Positions 9,273 to 18,286 of a stretch of DNA of 64,000 nt are shown in pieces. The stretch comes from Cylindrospermum stagnale PCC 7417. GTDB taxonomy: Bacteria > Cyanobacteriota > Cyanobacteriia > Cyanobacteriales > Nostocaceae. Positions within the stretch are counted from its first letter, which is position 1; every line of letters starts with the position of its first letter. Position numbers and translations under genes: made by a program. Below the pieces are notes generated by a model. The model was given only the letters and a program-made list of their open reading frames with translations. It did not search any database and was not told the DNA's origin. The DNA lies in NCBI RefSeq assembly GCF_000317535.1, contig NC_019757.1, forward strand, positions 5,297,501 through 5,361,500, written 5' to 3'.

Positions 9273-9470
9273 AGCGACACCTTATCACAAAGATCAAAAA
9301 ATCGAATTTGTTGCTGTAGCAGATGAACTGTTTTTTATGCAGTCAACAGCAAAATTTTCTGGCATGAAACCATTTTTATGGTTACATTAAACAAGTCTTT
9401 GTCGCATCTACTAAAAGTGATAATCTGGAAAACCAGCGCCCAGTTAATCTACATACTTATCGGCAATTTA

Positions 9471-9516
9471 GTTTAGATTGTATGGACAGTTTAGGAATCG
9501 TCCATACAATCTAAAC
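9471..9516 (-). terminator. 17-bp perfect hairpin downstream of the YciI gene
   Basis: Arms 9471-9487 (GTTTAGATTGTATGGAC) and 9500-9516 are exact reverse complements with a 12-nt loop. It lies 25 bp after the stop of the minus-strand YciI gene and well upstream of the next minus-strand gene, so it most likely ends the YciI transcript. Confidence 0.6.
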
Positions 9517-9540
9517 TATTCAAATAGAAATCGCTGTAAT

Positions 9541-9810
9541 CTAAAAAGCCTGAATCCACTCTTTAACAAAGTATTCAGTCCAAATGCCGTGTTTCCAATA
9601 AGGATCAGCTTCAATCAATTGGCGCACAGTGGCTTCGTCTTCCGCTTCGTAAATACCAAAAACTTTAGTCACATCTTTGGTAGGCCCGATAGTAATCAAT
9701 ACACCAGATTCTTTCTGTTTTGCTAATCCGTCTAAATGCGCTTGGCGATAGGGGTCACGTTTTTCTAACACGTCTTCGCAGTAACTTCCCCACATTATAT
9801 ATTTGCTCAT
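9541..9810 (-). CDS. YciI-family protein
   Basis: An 89-residue protein covering a single YCII domain (dimeric ferredoxin-like alpha/beta barrel), the usual full length. It begins MSKYIMWGSYCEDVLEKR. The conserved family features are an R-x-x-H-L pattern (YRQAHLDGL, His about 25), the segment GVLITIGP, and a C-terminal DPYWKHGIWTEYFVKEW like the DPF.....V.....PW pattern of the family. The biochemical role of YciI proteins is not settled; some act in small-molecule metabolism. It stands alone between two gene-free regions and is followed by a strong hairpin. Confidence 0.85.
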   Translation of the reverse strand: MSKYIMWGSYCEDVLEKRDPYRQAHLDGLAKQKESGVLITIGPTKDVTKVFGIYEAEDEATVRQLIEADPYWKHGIWTEYFVKEWIQAF

Positions 9811-10134
9811 ATTTGAATACTTTCCCCTATAAATATGTAGACAAAATAATCATACATAAATAGTCTACAAGATACTTATATTTTAATGCTTTTATATTTT
9901 TCTCTTCCTCTGCGACGGCAGTCGCTACAACTGGGGGAACCCCCGCAACGCGCTGCCTCCTCTCTGCGTCTGGAGCGGTAGCCTGCGGCACGCCGCTCCG
10001 CGTCTACATTAAAAAAATACTGCTGTAATACCTCCGGCTCCCGTAAGGGATACACAACTCAAATAGGATTGTTATAGCATAACAAGTCGCTGAACTGGGT
10101 TATGGTAATGAAAATTGGGAATTGGCAAAAACTC
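9811..10134. other. Non-coding region with dispersed GC-rich fragment
   Basis: No gene. 9955-10010 holds an interspersed GC-rich element (GCGTCTGGAGCGG...CCGCTCCGCGTC) with complementary arms, related to the fragment near 7945. From 10098 the sequence matches the DNA just downstream of pheT (see the duplicated 3' end). Confidence 0.5.
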
Positions 10135-10216
10135 TTACCAATTACCAATTACCAATTACCAATTACCAATTACCAATTACCAATTACCCATTACCAATTA
10201 CCCATTACCAATTACC
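10135..10216. repeat. Heptamer array (TTACCAA)n
   Basis: About eleven successive 7-bp units, mostly TTACCAA with a few TTACCCA. This matches the short tandemly repeated repetitive (STRR) class known in heterocystous cyanobacteria. The corresponding place downstream of the genuine pheT (about 11265-11290) has only two to three units, so the array has expanded in this copy. Confidence 0.85.
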
Positions 10217-10314
10217 GATTAATTAACTTCGCAGACTAACGCCGAATTTTTCTACTAAGGCATCGCGGACTTGATTGTGTACTGGCTGGACTTCTGCTTC
10301 GGTGAGAGTGCGAT
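10211..10314 (-). pseudogene. Second copy of the 3' end of pheT
   Basis: 104 bp identical to 11285-11388 except for one base (10289 versus 11363). It encodes the last 29 residues of PheT ([20 protein letters not shown]... to the stop) and then breaks off at 10314 against unrelated sequence. Similarity continues with lower identity on the outer side (10098-10140 versus 11227-11270). It is not a gene, only a duplicated fragment. It and the real pheT end form direct repeats around the toxin-antitoxin pair and the MITE-like element. Confidence 0.9.
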
Positions 10315-10392
10315 GATCGGCAATTTCTTCTAAGATACAAAGATGGGTTATCGAGCAAAATAGAGAAAGAGCAAACACCGAGAGGGCACAAA

Positions 10393-10620
10393 ATGGAAAT
10401 CGCACAATACATCAGCGTAGACCCTGCCATCCACCACGGTACCCCCGTCATCACTGGCACCCGCGTGCCCATCTCCATTATCATCGGCTCCCTCGCAGGC
10501 GGCATGAGCAAAGAAGAAGTCATGGAAGAATACGAACTCACCAAAACCCAAGTCGAAGCCGCTCTCAGCTACGCCGCTGATCTTGTTAAACACACCGAAG
10601 TCACTGCTCTGGGAGCGTAA
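10393..10620 (+). CDS. DUF433 antitoxin-like protein
   Basis: A 75-residue protein of the DUF433 family. It has the typical start [45 protein letters not shown], with the family's D-P-x-x-x-x-G-x-P-x-I-x-G-T-R-V motif, followed by a helix-turn-helix-like end ([21 protein letters not shown]). DUF433 proteins are usually found upstream of a PIN-like DUF5615 protein and are thought to be its antitoxin and transcriptional repressor. That is the arrangement here, with 3 bp between stop and next start. The pair is GC-richer than its surroundings. The ATG at 10393 fits the family start. Confidence 0.88.
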   Translation: MEIAQYISVDPAIHHGTPVITGTRVPISIIIGSLAGGMSKEEVMEEYELTKTQVEAALSYAADLVKHTEVTALGA

Positions 10621-10623
10621 GCA

Positions 10624-10995
10624 TTGAACTTCCTTGTAGATGAAAATATGCCCCGCTCTCTCGCGCCCCAAATTGCCACATTAGGATTCGCTGTGCAAGA
10701 CGTGCGCGATATCGACTTACGCGGACATCCTGATAGTGAAGTGATGGAGGCTGCGGTTGATGCCGATGCTATTATCATCACCCGCGACAGAGGACTTGCT
10801 GATCCTAGAAGTTGGTCTGAAGCCTTCACTGCTGGAACTATCTTCATCAACCTTCCCGACGACACTCCAGCTAGCACCGTCAATGCCAAAATTATCGAAC
10901 TTTTAGCCAACCGTTTGCCGGTCTCCCTGTTGGGTGCCTTCACTACCCTCGAAGCCCGTCGCGCCCTCTCTCGTTCTGTTCGCCGCAGACCTTAA
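10624..10995 (+). CDS. DUF5615 PIN-like toxin
   Basis: A 123-residue protein starting at TTG 10624, 3 bp after the DUF433 stop. The family start MNFLVDENMPRSLAPQIATLGF contains the first acidic residues (D6, E7), and IITRDRGLADPRSW holds the conserved T-R-D motif of PIN-like nucleases. EVMEAAVDADAIIIT gives further acidic residues for metal binding. By family it is a predicted ribonuclease toxin neutralised by its neighbour; this is inference, as few members have been tested. No ATG lies near the conserved N-terminus, so the TTG is needed. The pair sits between two copies of the pheT 3' end. Confidence 0.85.
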   Translation: MNFLVDENMPRSLAPQIATLGFAVQDVRDIDLRGHPDSEVMEAAVDADAIIITRDRGLADPRSWSEAFTAGTIFINLPDDTPASTVNAKIIELLANRLPVSLLGAFTTLEARRALSRSVRRRP

Positions 10996-11001
10996 GTGGT
11001 T

Positions 11002-11222
11002 AACGTGAGTTCGACGGATAGGAAAGCCCAAAAAGATTGCTAGATATGAATTTGCTCAACTGGACAGGGCCAAGCGATCGCTACGATTGATTGAGAATCA
11101 GCAAAAAAGCCGCTAAAAAATGCCGAGACTAATAATATCTAAAAAAACCTTCCATTGACATTTACCCAAAAGATTTGCTTGCACTACCTCCTGCCATTTT
11201 TTAGTTCCGTCGAACTGACGTT
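11002..11222. mobile_element. 221-bp MITE-like element with terminal inverted repeats and 8-bp target duplication
   Basis: The left end AACGTGAGTTCGACGGA (11002-11018) and the right end TCCGTCGAACTGACGTT (11206-11222) are inverted repeats with one mismatch in 17 bp. The element is flanked on both sides by AAGTGGTT (10994-11001 and 11223-11230), as expected for a target-site duplication. There is no ORF inside. It is best read as a non-autonomous (MITE-like) derivative of an insertion sequence; the parent family cannot be named from this copy alone. Confidence 0.8.
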
Positions 11223-11296
11223 AAGTGGTTATGGTAATGAGAATTGGGAATCGGGAAAAACTTTTACCAATTACCTTTTTCCCCATTACCGATTAA

Positions 11297-13732
11297 TTAA
11301 CTTCGCAGACTAACGCCGAATTTTTCTACTAAGGCATCGCGGACTTGATTGTGTACTGGCTGAACTTCTGCTTCGGTGAGAGTGCGATCGCTGGCGCGAT
11401 AATTTAAGCGAAAGGCTAAACTGCGTTGTCCTGAGGGCACATTCTCACCGCGATACTCATCAAACAACTCTACAGACTCCAGCAACCCTTTACCCGCCTT
11501 GGTAATCACTTTTTCAATTTCCGAGACAGTTAGCTTGACAGGGGCAAAAAAGGCCAGATCGCGATCGCTTGCTGGATAGGTAGAATAAGGATGGAACTTT
11601 GGCATCAAAATCTCATCAATATCCAAAGACTTCAAAATCTCATCGATATTCAGTTGAAACGCGTAAACTGAATCTGGTAAACCTTTTTCCCGCCGCAATT
11701 GGGGGTGGAGTTGCCCAAAAGTCCCCAGTCTGTTACCCCGCGCCCACAGCGAAGCAGTGCGTCCAGGATGCAAGCGGGAATCACGATGATCTGGTTGAAA
11801 CTCTACCTGCAAGCCAAGTTGGCGAAATACACTTTCTAAAATGCCTTTAGCTTCAAACCAGGTGATAGGTTCCTCACCACCGCTTTTTGACCACTTACCC
11901 AAGCTAGAATCACCACCAATAATCCCCGCCAACGCATCAGTTTCTAGCAAACCCTCTTCTTCCTGCCAGAAAATGCGCCCAATTTCAAAACCATTCAGAG
12001 AACCATTTCCCTGCTCTAAGTTATATTGAAAAGCATCAACCAACCCAGAAATTAAATCAGTTCGCAGCGCTGAATATTCCGCAAACAAAGGATTAGTCAA
12101 AACAATCTGTCTTTCTTCTTCTGGTTTAACTAAAGAATAATGAATTAATTCCGTCAAACCTTCCGCCCGCAAAAAAGCGCGTAACTGGCGGATTATTTCC
12201 TGATCTAAAGGCAAATAGCCAGCTTCCGCCTTATCTGGTAGAGTATCGCAAAACTTGTCATAGCCATAAAGACGAGCAATTTCTTCAATCAAATCAATTT
12301 CCCGTTCTAAATCGCGATAACGATAAGGTGGTACCGTCACCGTCCAAGTACCTTCCCCAGTAGCAGTTAACTGACATCCCAAAGCCGTCAGAATCCGAGC
12401 TACATCTTGTCCTTCCAGTTCTCCACTTTCCTCACCCAAATCAATTGGCCCCAACACCTGATTAATTCGCTCTAAACGCAGGGCAATAGAATGAGACCAA
12501 GTAGAAGTTGCTGGGCGGCTGTCAGCAACTTCTTGCTGGACAATCACCCCACCAGCCAACTCACTAATCAACAACAAAGCGCGGCGATTAGCTGTTTCCA
12601 ACTCAGCGCGATTAACTCCCCGTTCATATCTGCCAGAAGCCTCACTTCTTAACCCTACACTGCGAGAAGAACGGCGAATTGCCACAGAATCAAACAGCGC
12701 CGCCTCTAAAACTAAGCTTTGAGTACCTTCATAAACTTCAGTTTCTTCTCCACCCATCACCCCCCCTAGGGCAATAGGTCTGTTGTTAGCAGTGATTAAC
12801 AAATTTTGAGTTGTTAAAGTGCGAGTTTGTCCATCCAAGGTTTTGAGAGTTTCCCCAGCATCGGCAAAGCGCACCCCAATGGCTACATTTTCACTGCTAG
12901 CGACAGATTGTAACCGCTGCCAATCAAAGGCGTGCAGAGGTTGTCCCCATTCCAACAACACATAGTTAGTGATATCCACCACATTATTAATTGGTCGCAC
13001 TCCAGCCGCCCGCAAGCGCTGTTGCAACCAATCAGGAGATGGGGCAATTTTTACGAGTTCAATCACCGTGCCGATGTAAGCTTGACTTGCTTGGGAATCG
13101 ATGCTTTGTAAAGCTAAATTTCCTCCACCCTTGGTAATTGTTACCTCGCCTGGTTCTGGAATGGACAGTTTTCCCCCAGTCAAGGCTGCTACTTCTCTAG
13201 CCACACCCACCATACTCAAGGCATCAGCGCGATTAGCCGTAGCAGTTAAGTCTAGAATCACATCATCTAAACCCAACAACGGACGCACATCACTACCCAA
13301 AGACAGATTTTCCTGAGTAAAAATATGAATCCCGTCTACATCGGTGGGTAAACCAAGTTCTTTTAAAGAACAAATCATTCCGTTAGAGGGGACACCGCGC
13401 AACTTTGCCGGTTTAATTCTTAAATCGATATTCGGCAGGTAAGTCCCTGTGGTTGCAACTGGCACATAGATATCTGCGCGGACATTAGCGGCACCGCAAA
13501 CAATATTTAAAATCTCATCGCTACCGACATCTACTTGACAAACACTCAACTTATCTGCGTTAGGGTGGGGTTGACGCTCAAGCACTTTCCCCACAACAAC
13601 ACCATTTGCCCAAGTGCGGCGATCTTCAATATCTTCTACCTCAAACCCAGCCATCGTCAGGGTTTCGGCTAATTCTTCAGGGCTAAGTTTTATTTCTACT
13701 AGTTCCCGCAGCCAATTTAGAGAAATACGCAT
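11297..13732 (-). CDS. pheT: Phenylalanyl-tRNA synthetase beta subunit
   Basis: An 811-residue protein of normal length for bacterial PheT, which with PheS forms the alpha2-beta2 enzyme that charges tRNA-Phe. In order: N-terminal region with a tRNA-binding (EMAP/OB) domain (about 40-155; [26 protein letters not shown]), B3/B4 editing domain (about 215-400; [22 protein letters not shown]), B5 domain (about 415-505), catalytic-like core (about 510-700), and the C-terminal FDX-ACB anticodon-binding domain (about 717-811; [17 protein letters not shown]). pheS is not in this window. Its 3' end has a partial copy at 10211-10314. Confidence 0.97.
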   Translation of the reverse strand: MRISLNWLRELVEIKLSPEELAETLTMAGFEVEDIEDRRTWANGVVVGKVLERQPHPNADKLSVCQVDVGSDEILNIVCGAANVRADIYVPVATTGTYLPNIDLRIKPAKLRGVPSNGMICSLKELGLPTDVDGIHIFTQENLSLGSDVRPLLGLDDVILDLTATANRADALSMVGVAREVAALTGGKLSIPEPGEVTITKGGGNLALQSIDSQASQAYIGTVIELVKIAPSPDWLQQRLRAAGVRPINNVVDITNYVLLEWGQPLHAFDWQRLQSVASSENVAIGVRFADAGETLKTLDGQTRTLTTQNLLITANNRPIALGGVMGGEETEVYEGTQSLVLEAALFDSVAIRRSSRSVGLRSEASGRYERGVNRAELETANRRALLLISELAGGVIVQQEVADSRPATSTWSHSIALRLERINQVLGPIDLGEESGELEGQDVARILTALGCQLTATGEGTWTVTVPPYRYRDLEREIDLIEEIARLYGYDKFCDTLPDKAEAGYLPLDQEIIRQLRAFLRAEGLTELIHYSLVKPEEERQIVLTNPLFAEYSALRTDLISGLVDAFQYNLEQGNGSLNGFEIGRIFWQEEEGLLETDALAGIIGGDSSLGKWSKSGGEEPITWFEAKGILESVFRQLGLQVEFQPDHRDSRLHPGRTASLWARGNRLGTFGQLHPQLRREKGLPDSVYAFQLNIDEILKSLDIDEILMPKFHPYSTYPASDRDLAFFAPVKLTVSEIEKVITKAGKGLLESVELFDEYRGENVPSGQRSLAFRLNYRASDRTLTEAEVQPVHNQVRDALVEKFGVSLRS

Positions 13733-14145
13733 AGAGTGTGATTGTTTGAAAAATCGTCTTTTGCTTTAATTTTAGGGTGTCTGCGAAGGAATTCAAAATC
13801 GAAGATTTTAAATTGTCTGAGAGACCAGACCAGACTGAGGTATCAAGGATGACTTTTATCTCTGCGGCACTGTTGCTTATAGTCTTAATCGCTTAGATCA
13901 AGGGCGGTTGTCAAAAATAGTAGGCGAAACCCGCTCTAGACATCGGTTAGATGAATTGAGGAAAAATCAAAAAAGCGATCGCCATTTTCCGCTGGTTGTG
14001 CCGAGTGCCTTTAAGTATAAAATCAGCACAATTATTCATATCCAGATTAATGAAAAGGAATTTATTGCTAGTAACTTGGAAGGATACAGATTTGTAGAAA
14101 AGACAGTAACTTATGCATTCTCAGTAACCCGACTTATACAGCGAA
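13733..14145. other. Gap without a supported gene
   Basis: One open frame runs through 13908-14192 on the + strand, but it has no recognisable domain, overlaps the 3' end of the acetyltransferase gene and contains a HIP1 site. I treat it as non-coding. The pheT promoter should lie just above 13732, but no clear -10 was found. Confidence 0.4.
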
Positions 14146-14613
14146 TCACGGTACCCACCTCAAGAAACATCGATTACCATGCCGTTCACTAATTTCTGCA
14201 CCCAACCGATGATAAAAACTCAGCCCACGAGTATTTCGAGCATCAGCATTCCAAGCCAGATGGGTACATTCATTTTCCTGAGCAATTTGAGCAAGTTGAT
14301 TCATTAATGCTGCTCCCGCACCTCGACTTCTCATCTCTTCATCCACGTACAGATCGTCAAGCCAGATGCTGGGCTGACCGGCAAATGATGAGTATCTGAA
14401 TCCATACATGGCGAATCCAATAGGACATCCTGAAGTCTCTGCAAACAAAACGTAAGAAAAAGGGATTGCTCTAAACAGAGCCTGGCGCAATTTAGCAACA
14501 GATGCTTGCAGCACACCAGAAAAAGCACCAATATTTCGGTCAAACTCTGATTTCTTTTGAATGAACGAGAAAATGAGCAATACATCATCGGGAGTAGCAT
14601 ATCTAACTTTCAT
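14146..14613 (-). CDS. GNAT-family N-acetyltransferase
   Basis: A 155-residue single-domain acetyltransferase. It starts MKVRYATPDDVLLIFSFIQKK with a ribosome binding site (AGGAGG) just upstream. The acetyl-CoA pyrophosphate loop is at about 94-101 (EMRSRGAGAAL, the R/Q-x-x-G-x-G/A motif), preceded by the beta-4 strand WLDDLYVDEE. The C-terminal part (ARNTRGLSFYHRLGAEI) is the usual N-x-x-x-x-x-F-Y-x-x-x-G-F-like signature. The closest general type is the diamine/spermidine acetyltransferase-like GNAT proteins, but the substrate cannot be told. No operon partner. Confidence 0.9.
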   Translation of the reverse strand: MKVRYATPDDVLLIFSFIQKKSEFDRNIGAFSGVLQASVAKLRQALFRAIPFSYVLFAETSGCPIGFAMYGFRYSSFAGQPSIWLDDLYVDEEMRSRGAGAALMNQLAQIAQENECTHLAWNADARNTRGLSFYHRLGAEISERHGNRCFLRWVP

Positions 14614-14730
14614 CTAAACCTCCTAGGAGACCCACACTAGTTAAGCTTGGAGAGAATTTATTATGATTAGATTGTGACATATTAGATCATAAGTATCTTA
14701 ATTACTGGCTTCCTGCTAAGGACGTTGCCA

Positions 14731-14910
14731 AATTTGCTGCTTCAGTATCTCCCTCTTTCTTGGATTTGGGGTAAAATGATGAAATTGCATCAAGAAAAAT
14801 CAACGGTTTTACCCCAGTTTGATGGAAGAGAGTTAGATATCGCTACTCAACCCAAATGATTGAAAACCATTTTCAGTAATTCAGCACTAAATGGCTTTAG
14901 TAGATTTTAA
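14731..14910 (-). pseudogene. Remnant of a response-regulator 3' end
   Basis: About 175 bp aligns with the 3' end and downstream terminator of the response regulator at 16883 (16768-16935). On the minus strand it reads LLKPFSAELLKMVFNHLG-stop, against TKPFTRAELLKMVFNHLA-stop in the intact gene. Identity is about 80%, so this is an old paralogue fragment. A stop codon occurs just upstream of LLKPF. The fragment even retains the GGGGTAAAA...TTTTACCCC hairpin after the stop (14769-14815). Confidence 0.75.
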
Positions 14911-15343
14911 TGATTCTATCGCTTCAGCAAAGGCAACTTCTGTTAATTTTCATAATAATTATGTCAGGCTCGTTCACGAACAATACTATAAATTAGTTTG
15001 TACAGTCAAAATATATCCCTAGCTTATGGCAAAGTTTTATAGAGTAATCCGTGAAATCTTTTCTAGTTGATATTTTTATTATATTCATAAGATTATCAAC
15101 AGATATATATCTCTCATCAGTGAGAATACAGGACTCATCAACAATTTTTTCTCCTGTTAGTTTAGCAAATGCTAGTGCCAGTATAAACATCAAAAATACT
15201 GATTGATATGGCATTTCTCCTGCTTCAAAATATGCCCAAAATCCTCCTTCTTTACCTAAAATATCAGATTCACCTGCGCTGAAAATACTAATAAATACTT
15301 GGGCGTATTCTAGTATTTTTACTGTTATATCTATCTCGGTATC

Positions 15344-16523
15344 CAGAAGTGTTGAATGTTAAGAAAATTCCGATAAGAATAGCCCAAAATATGTTAGATT
15401 TTGGGCAAAGGATTAAAATATTTCGATTAACGATGATTATAAATTCATTTCCCAAGATTGTCAAAAATATCCTGGGAGGGCTACCAAAAAATGATTATCC
15501 TGTTTTGAACAGCCGTCTTTTTGTCGAGTGTTGGTTAGCTTATGCCCTGGATAATAGCTTAACGAGTATGAGGGATTTATTTAAACGATTAAACAATACA
15601 GGATTTGATGTAGATATTTCCACGTTTTCCAAAGCTAACACTCATCGAAGTCAAGAAGTATTCCAGAAGATTTATCATCAATTAAATCAATTAGTCCAGA
15701 ATAAAGTCCAGAAGAAGTTACACAATAAATATGCAATATGTCCAATTGATTCAACAATTATTACATTGACAAGTAAGCTGTTATGGATTCTGGATTATCA
15801 TCAAGTTAAACTGTTTAGTTCCCTAAATCTTGCTACAGGAAGTCCAGAAGATAATTTCATCAACTTTGGTCATAATCATGATTATAAATTTGGCTCAAAG
15901 ATGATGTCTAATTTGCCAGCAGATGCTGTTGGAGTAATGGATAGGGGCTTTGCAGGTTTAAATTTTATTCAAGAACTAGTTCAAGAAAATAAATACTTTG
16001 TGTTACGGATTAAAAATAATTGGAAGTTAGAATTTGAATCAGAAAATGGACTGGTAAAAATTGGCTCATCAACAGATGCACAAGCTTATAGAGTGATTAA
16101 TTTTTGTGATTTAGAAACGAGAACTGAATTTCGCTTAGTCACTAATTTACCAACTAATGGAGATGCAGCAGTTAGAGATGATGATATTAGAGATATTTAT
16201 CGCTTAAGGTGGGGAGTTGAATTGTTATGGAAATTTTTAAAGATGCACCTAAAACTTGATAAATTAATTACCAAAAATGTTAATGGTATTACCATACAAA
16301 TCTATGCAAGTCTCATTGCTTATCTGATTTTACAACTTGTATCTGTTCCTAAACAATGGGGTGAAAAAATATTAGATAAATTCCGCTATTTACAAGCCTG
16401 TATGTGTCAACAAATTAGTTATGTACATTGGATGGAAGATATTATGAAATGTTGACAATTAACCCTTGATAGGACAATTACATCTTAGTATGTAAAGTTT
16501 TATTGCTGCATTCAACGTTTCTG
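15344..16523 (+). mobile_element. Complete IS4-type insertion sequence (1180 bp)
   Basis: Ends are CAGAAGTGTTGAATG (15344-15358) and, on the other strand, CAGAAACGTTGAATG (16509-16523): inverted repeats with two mismatches in 15. Both sides carry the same 9 bp, CTCGGTATC (15335-15343 and 16524-16532), a textbook target-site duplication. One transposase gene fills the element. The exact duplication and open transposase suggest a recent insertion. Confidence 0.95.
15349..16455 (+). CDS. IS4-family DDE transposase
   Basis: 368 residues from a GTG inside the left terminal repeat; the ATG at 15391 (354 residues) is an alternative start. The catalytic triad can be placed: D134 (CPIDSTIITL), D198 (VMDRGFAGLNF) and E291 in YRLRWGVELLWKFLK. 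The last matches the IS4 signature Y-(2)-R-(3)-E-(6)-K exactly (Y284, R287, E291, K298). The N-terminal LYALDNSLTSMRDL-like region fits the DNA-binding domain. No stop or frameshift is visible, so the enzyme looks functional. It catalyses cut-and-paste movement of the element. Confidence 0.93.
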   Translation: MLNVKKIPIRIAQNMLDFGQRIKIFRLTMIINSFPKIVKNILGGLPKNDYPVLNSRLFVECWLAYALDNSLTSMRDLFKRLNNTGFDVDISTFSKANTHRSQEVFQKIYHQLNQLVQNKVQKKLHNKYAICPIDSTIITLTSKLLWILDYHQVKLFSSLNLATGSPEDNFINFGHNHDYKFGSKMMSNLPADAVGVMDRGFAGLNFIQELVQENKYFVLRIKNNWKLEFESENGLVKIGSSTDAQAYRVINFCDLETRTEFRLVTNLPTNGDAAVRDDDIRDIYRLRWGVELLWKFLKMHLKLDKLITKNVNGITIQIYASLIAYLILQLVSVPKQWGEKILDKFRYLQACMCQQISYVHWMEDIMKC

Positions 16524-16804
16524 CTCGGTATCATATAAAATAAAATTACCTAAATATGTATCAAACAGTTCTTGACTATCAGAGATCACTTTCAATTTAG
16601 GTTGATCTGCTAAATTAATTTCAGTTAATACAGAGTAGGTTTTTTCAATTAATACCCTCAGAGAAACAGGATTATTTACTTTAACGTTTAGTTGACTTGA
16701 CATTATTGCTACCTATTCTTTAAGAAATTTGATTTTAACTCCTTAGTTTCTCCTAAGTACGTAGCAAAATCTAATTTTTCAGTATCTCCCTGTTTCATCG
16801 CTTT

Positions 16805-16852
16805 GGGGTAAAATGACAAAATTGCGCCACAAAAAAGCAACGGTTTTACCCC
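16805..16852 (-). terminator. Hairpin after the response regulator
   Basis: GGGGTAAAA (16805-16813) pairs with TTTTACCCC (16844-16852) around a 30-nt loop, 30 bp downstream of the stop of the minus-strand regulator. The same hairpin, diverged, is kept after the remnant copy at 14769-14815. Confidence 0.55.
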
Positions 16853-16882
16853 CAGTTTGATGAAAGAGAGTTATTGAGCTAG

Positions 16883-18286
16883 TCAAGCCAAATGATTGAA
16901 AACCATTTTCAGTAATTCAGCGCGAGTAAAAGGTTTAGTTAGATAGCCAGATGCTCCGACCAATCTCGCTTTAACCTTGTCTATAATCCCCTTGTTGCCT
17001 GTAACAAAAATAATCGGCGTTGCTTTGAATATTGAATTATTGCGGATAATCCGACACAATTCATAACCGTCAATTCCTGCCATATTTAGATCCAGTAAAA
17101 TTAAGTCTGGCTTGTGCCGAATAATTGACATAACAGCTTTTAGTGGCTCATTAATCGTAACTACAGAAAACTTTTCATCTTCTAATAAACGGCTAATTTC
17201 TTTGAGAATTGTCGGACTATCATCTACAGAAACGATTTTATAAGTCTTTTTGGCAGTTACCGTATCAGTAGTTACTTTTTGATCAGCAGTTTCTATGTTA
17301 TCTGGTATTGTTAATTGTTGTATATTTTCTCTAAGCGGATAACAAATTTCTGGTAATTGCTGTTGAATAGCTACATTTTCTCCAGATATATCTGGGAGTT
17401 CTAAGACTGTATTGGTATTTGGTAATACTCCTATATCAACTGATTGCCTGTTCAAGAATTCTGTGATATGTTTAGGAGTATCTGAGAAGCTTTCAAATGT
17501 CTTAGGTAATTTATCAAAGGGAGGGTCTGGTTCATGCAATATAATCGACCCCTTGACGATATGAGGATATAAAGTTCGGGCCAGTTGCGCTTCATCTTGA
17601 TTCATAATCACAGCCAAATGGCGTAGGCTAAAACCCTTCATCCAGTTGGTTAAGCTTTGCTGTAGTTGTGGTAAATTTTTGTGATGAAATTTGCTGGCAA
17701 TCAACAGATACGGGCGCTGGTAAGGAGAAGAGATTTGAGGAGCAAAAGACTGCCAAATCTGTAATCGTTCTTGGCAGCGGGTCATAATTTTTTCTGCATC
17801 CAGTTTGCAAATTCTGGGCATTTTATCCGGTAGTTCTGTTAATTCATAAGTACCTTCTTTGATTAGCAGAAATGATTCAATAACTTCTTTGGCCAATTCT
17901 TGAATCAGCACTGCTGCTTGTGTAGAGTTCAGATATTTTTGAATAACAAGCCAGTAAATAGCTTGATACTCAGGAGGTTGGCTCCGAAAATTATTGTGAT
18001 GTTCAATTAGCTGGGTTTGCCCTGCTGGTTCAAACATCAGACGTAATTGCACACGAATCTCACTAGTCAGTAGGGGGAGTTGCTGACTAAGACGACGGAA
18101 ATGACGTTCTAGTCGGTCAAACGGTTCTACTGAATGGGTTGCATAGGTGATTTTCCCCTGTTCTATAAATATTAACCAGGAAACTGAGTGGCTCAATACT
18201 TGTAAACAAGTGCTGTCAGAAGAATTAATTAACTGTCTTAACAAACTCTGGGGAGATAGTTGAGTAAATGTGCCAGAATTAATCAT
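16883..18286 (-). CDS. PatA/PixG-like response regulator (PATAN + REC)
   Basis: 467 residues. The N-terminal part (about 5-130) resembles the PATAN/DUF4388 region of PatA, PixG and TaxP1 proteins: TFTQLSPQSLLRQLINSSDSTCLQV...WLIFIEQGKITYATHS. A helical middle region (about 135-270, QAIYWLVIQKYLNSTQAAVLIQEL) is followed by a low-complexity linker. A C-terminal receiver domain (about 345-467) has YKIVSVDDSP, the phospho-acceptor in PDLILLDLNMAGIDG, and TKPFTRAELL. Such regulators work in phototaxis/pilus control (PixG) or heterocyst patterning (PatA); this one cannot be assigned to either. It is followed by a hairpin terminator and, beyond it, the IS-split gene in the same direction. Confidence 0.9.
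   Translation of the reverse strand: MINSGTFTQLSPQSLLRQLINSSDSTCLQVLSHSVSWLIFIEQGKITYATHSVEPFDRLERHFRRLSQQLPLLTSEIRVQLRLMFEPAGQTQLIEHHNNFRSQPPEYQAIYWLVIQKYLNSTQAAVLIQELAKEVIESFLLIKEGTYELTELPDKMPRICKLDAEKIMTRCQERLQIWQSFAPQISSPYQRPYLLIASKFHHKNLPQLQQSLTNWMKGFSLRHLAVIMNQDEAQLARTLYPHIVKGSIILHEPDPPFDKLPKTFESFSDTPKHITEFLNRQSVDIGVLPNTNTVLELPDISGENVAIQQQLPEICYPLRENIQQLTIPDNIETADQKVTTDTVTAKKTYKIVSVDDSPTILKEISRLLEDEKFSVVTINEPLKAVMSIIRHKPDLILLDLNMAGIDGYELCRIIRNNSIFKATPIIFVTGNKGIIDKVKARLVGASGYLTKPFTRAELLKMVFNHLA

Larger units (their letters stand above)
14993..16703 (-). pseudogene. 173-codon gene of unknown function split by an IS element
   Basis: The N-terminal part (16703 down to 16524, 60 codons, MSSQLNVKVNNPVSLRV to YDTE) and the C-terminal part (15334 down to 14993, 113 codons plus stop, IDITVKILEYAQVF to YFDCTN) rejoin exactly in frame when the 1180-bp IS (15344-16523) and one copy of its 9-bp target duplication are removed. 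The rebuilt protein is 173 residues, with no signal peptide and one hydrophobic central stretch (YQSVFLMFILALAFAKLTG). I recognise no domain. It lies between an intact response regulator and a remnant of a second regulator 3' end, in the same orientation. As it stands it is inactivated, unless the 113-residue part is made from an internal ATG at 15214. Confidence 0.85.

Noticed and set aside
10135-10216. Heptamer array as CRISPR or satellite
   Set aside because: 7-bp units without spacers, matching the STRR class of heterocystous cyanobacteria.
10223-10405. 60-codon minus-strand ORF that looks like PheT at its C-terminus
   Set aside because: It is the duplicated end of pheT joined to unrelated sequence; not a gene.
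13908-14192. 94-codon + strand ORF between pheT and the acetyltransferase
   Set aside because: No recognisable domain, overlaps the end of the GNAT gene on the other strand, and composition resembles non-coding DNA with a HIP1 site.
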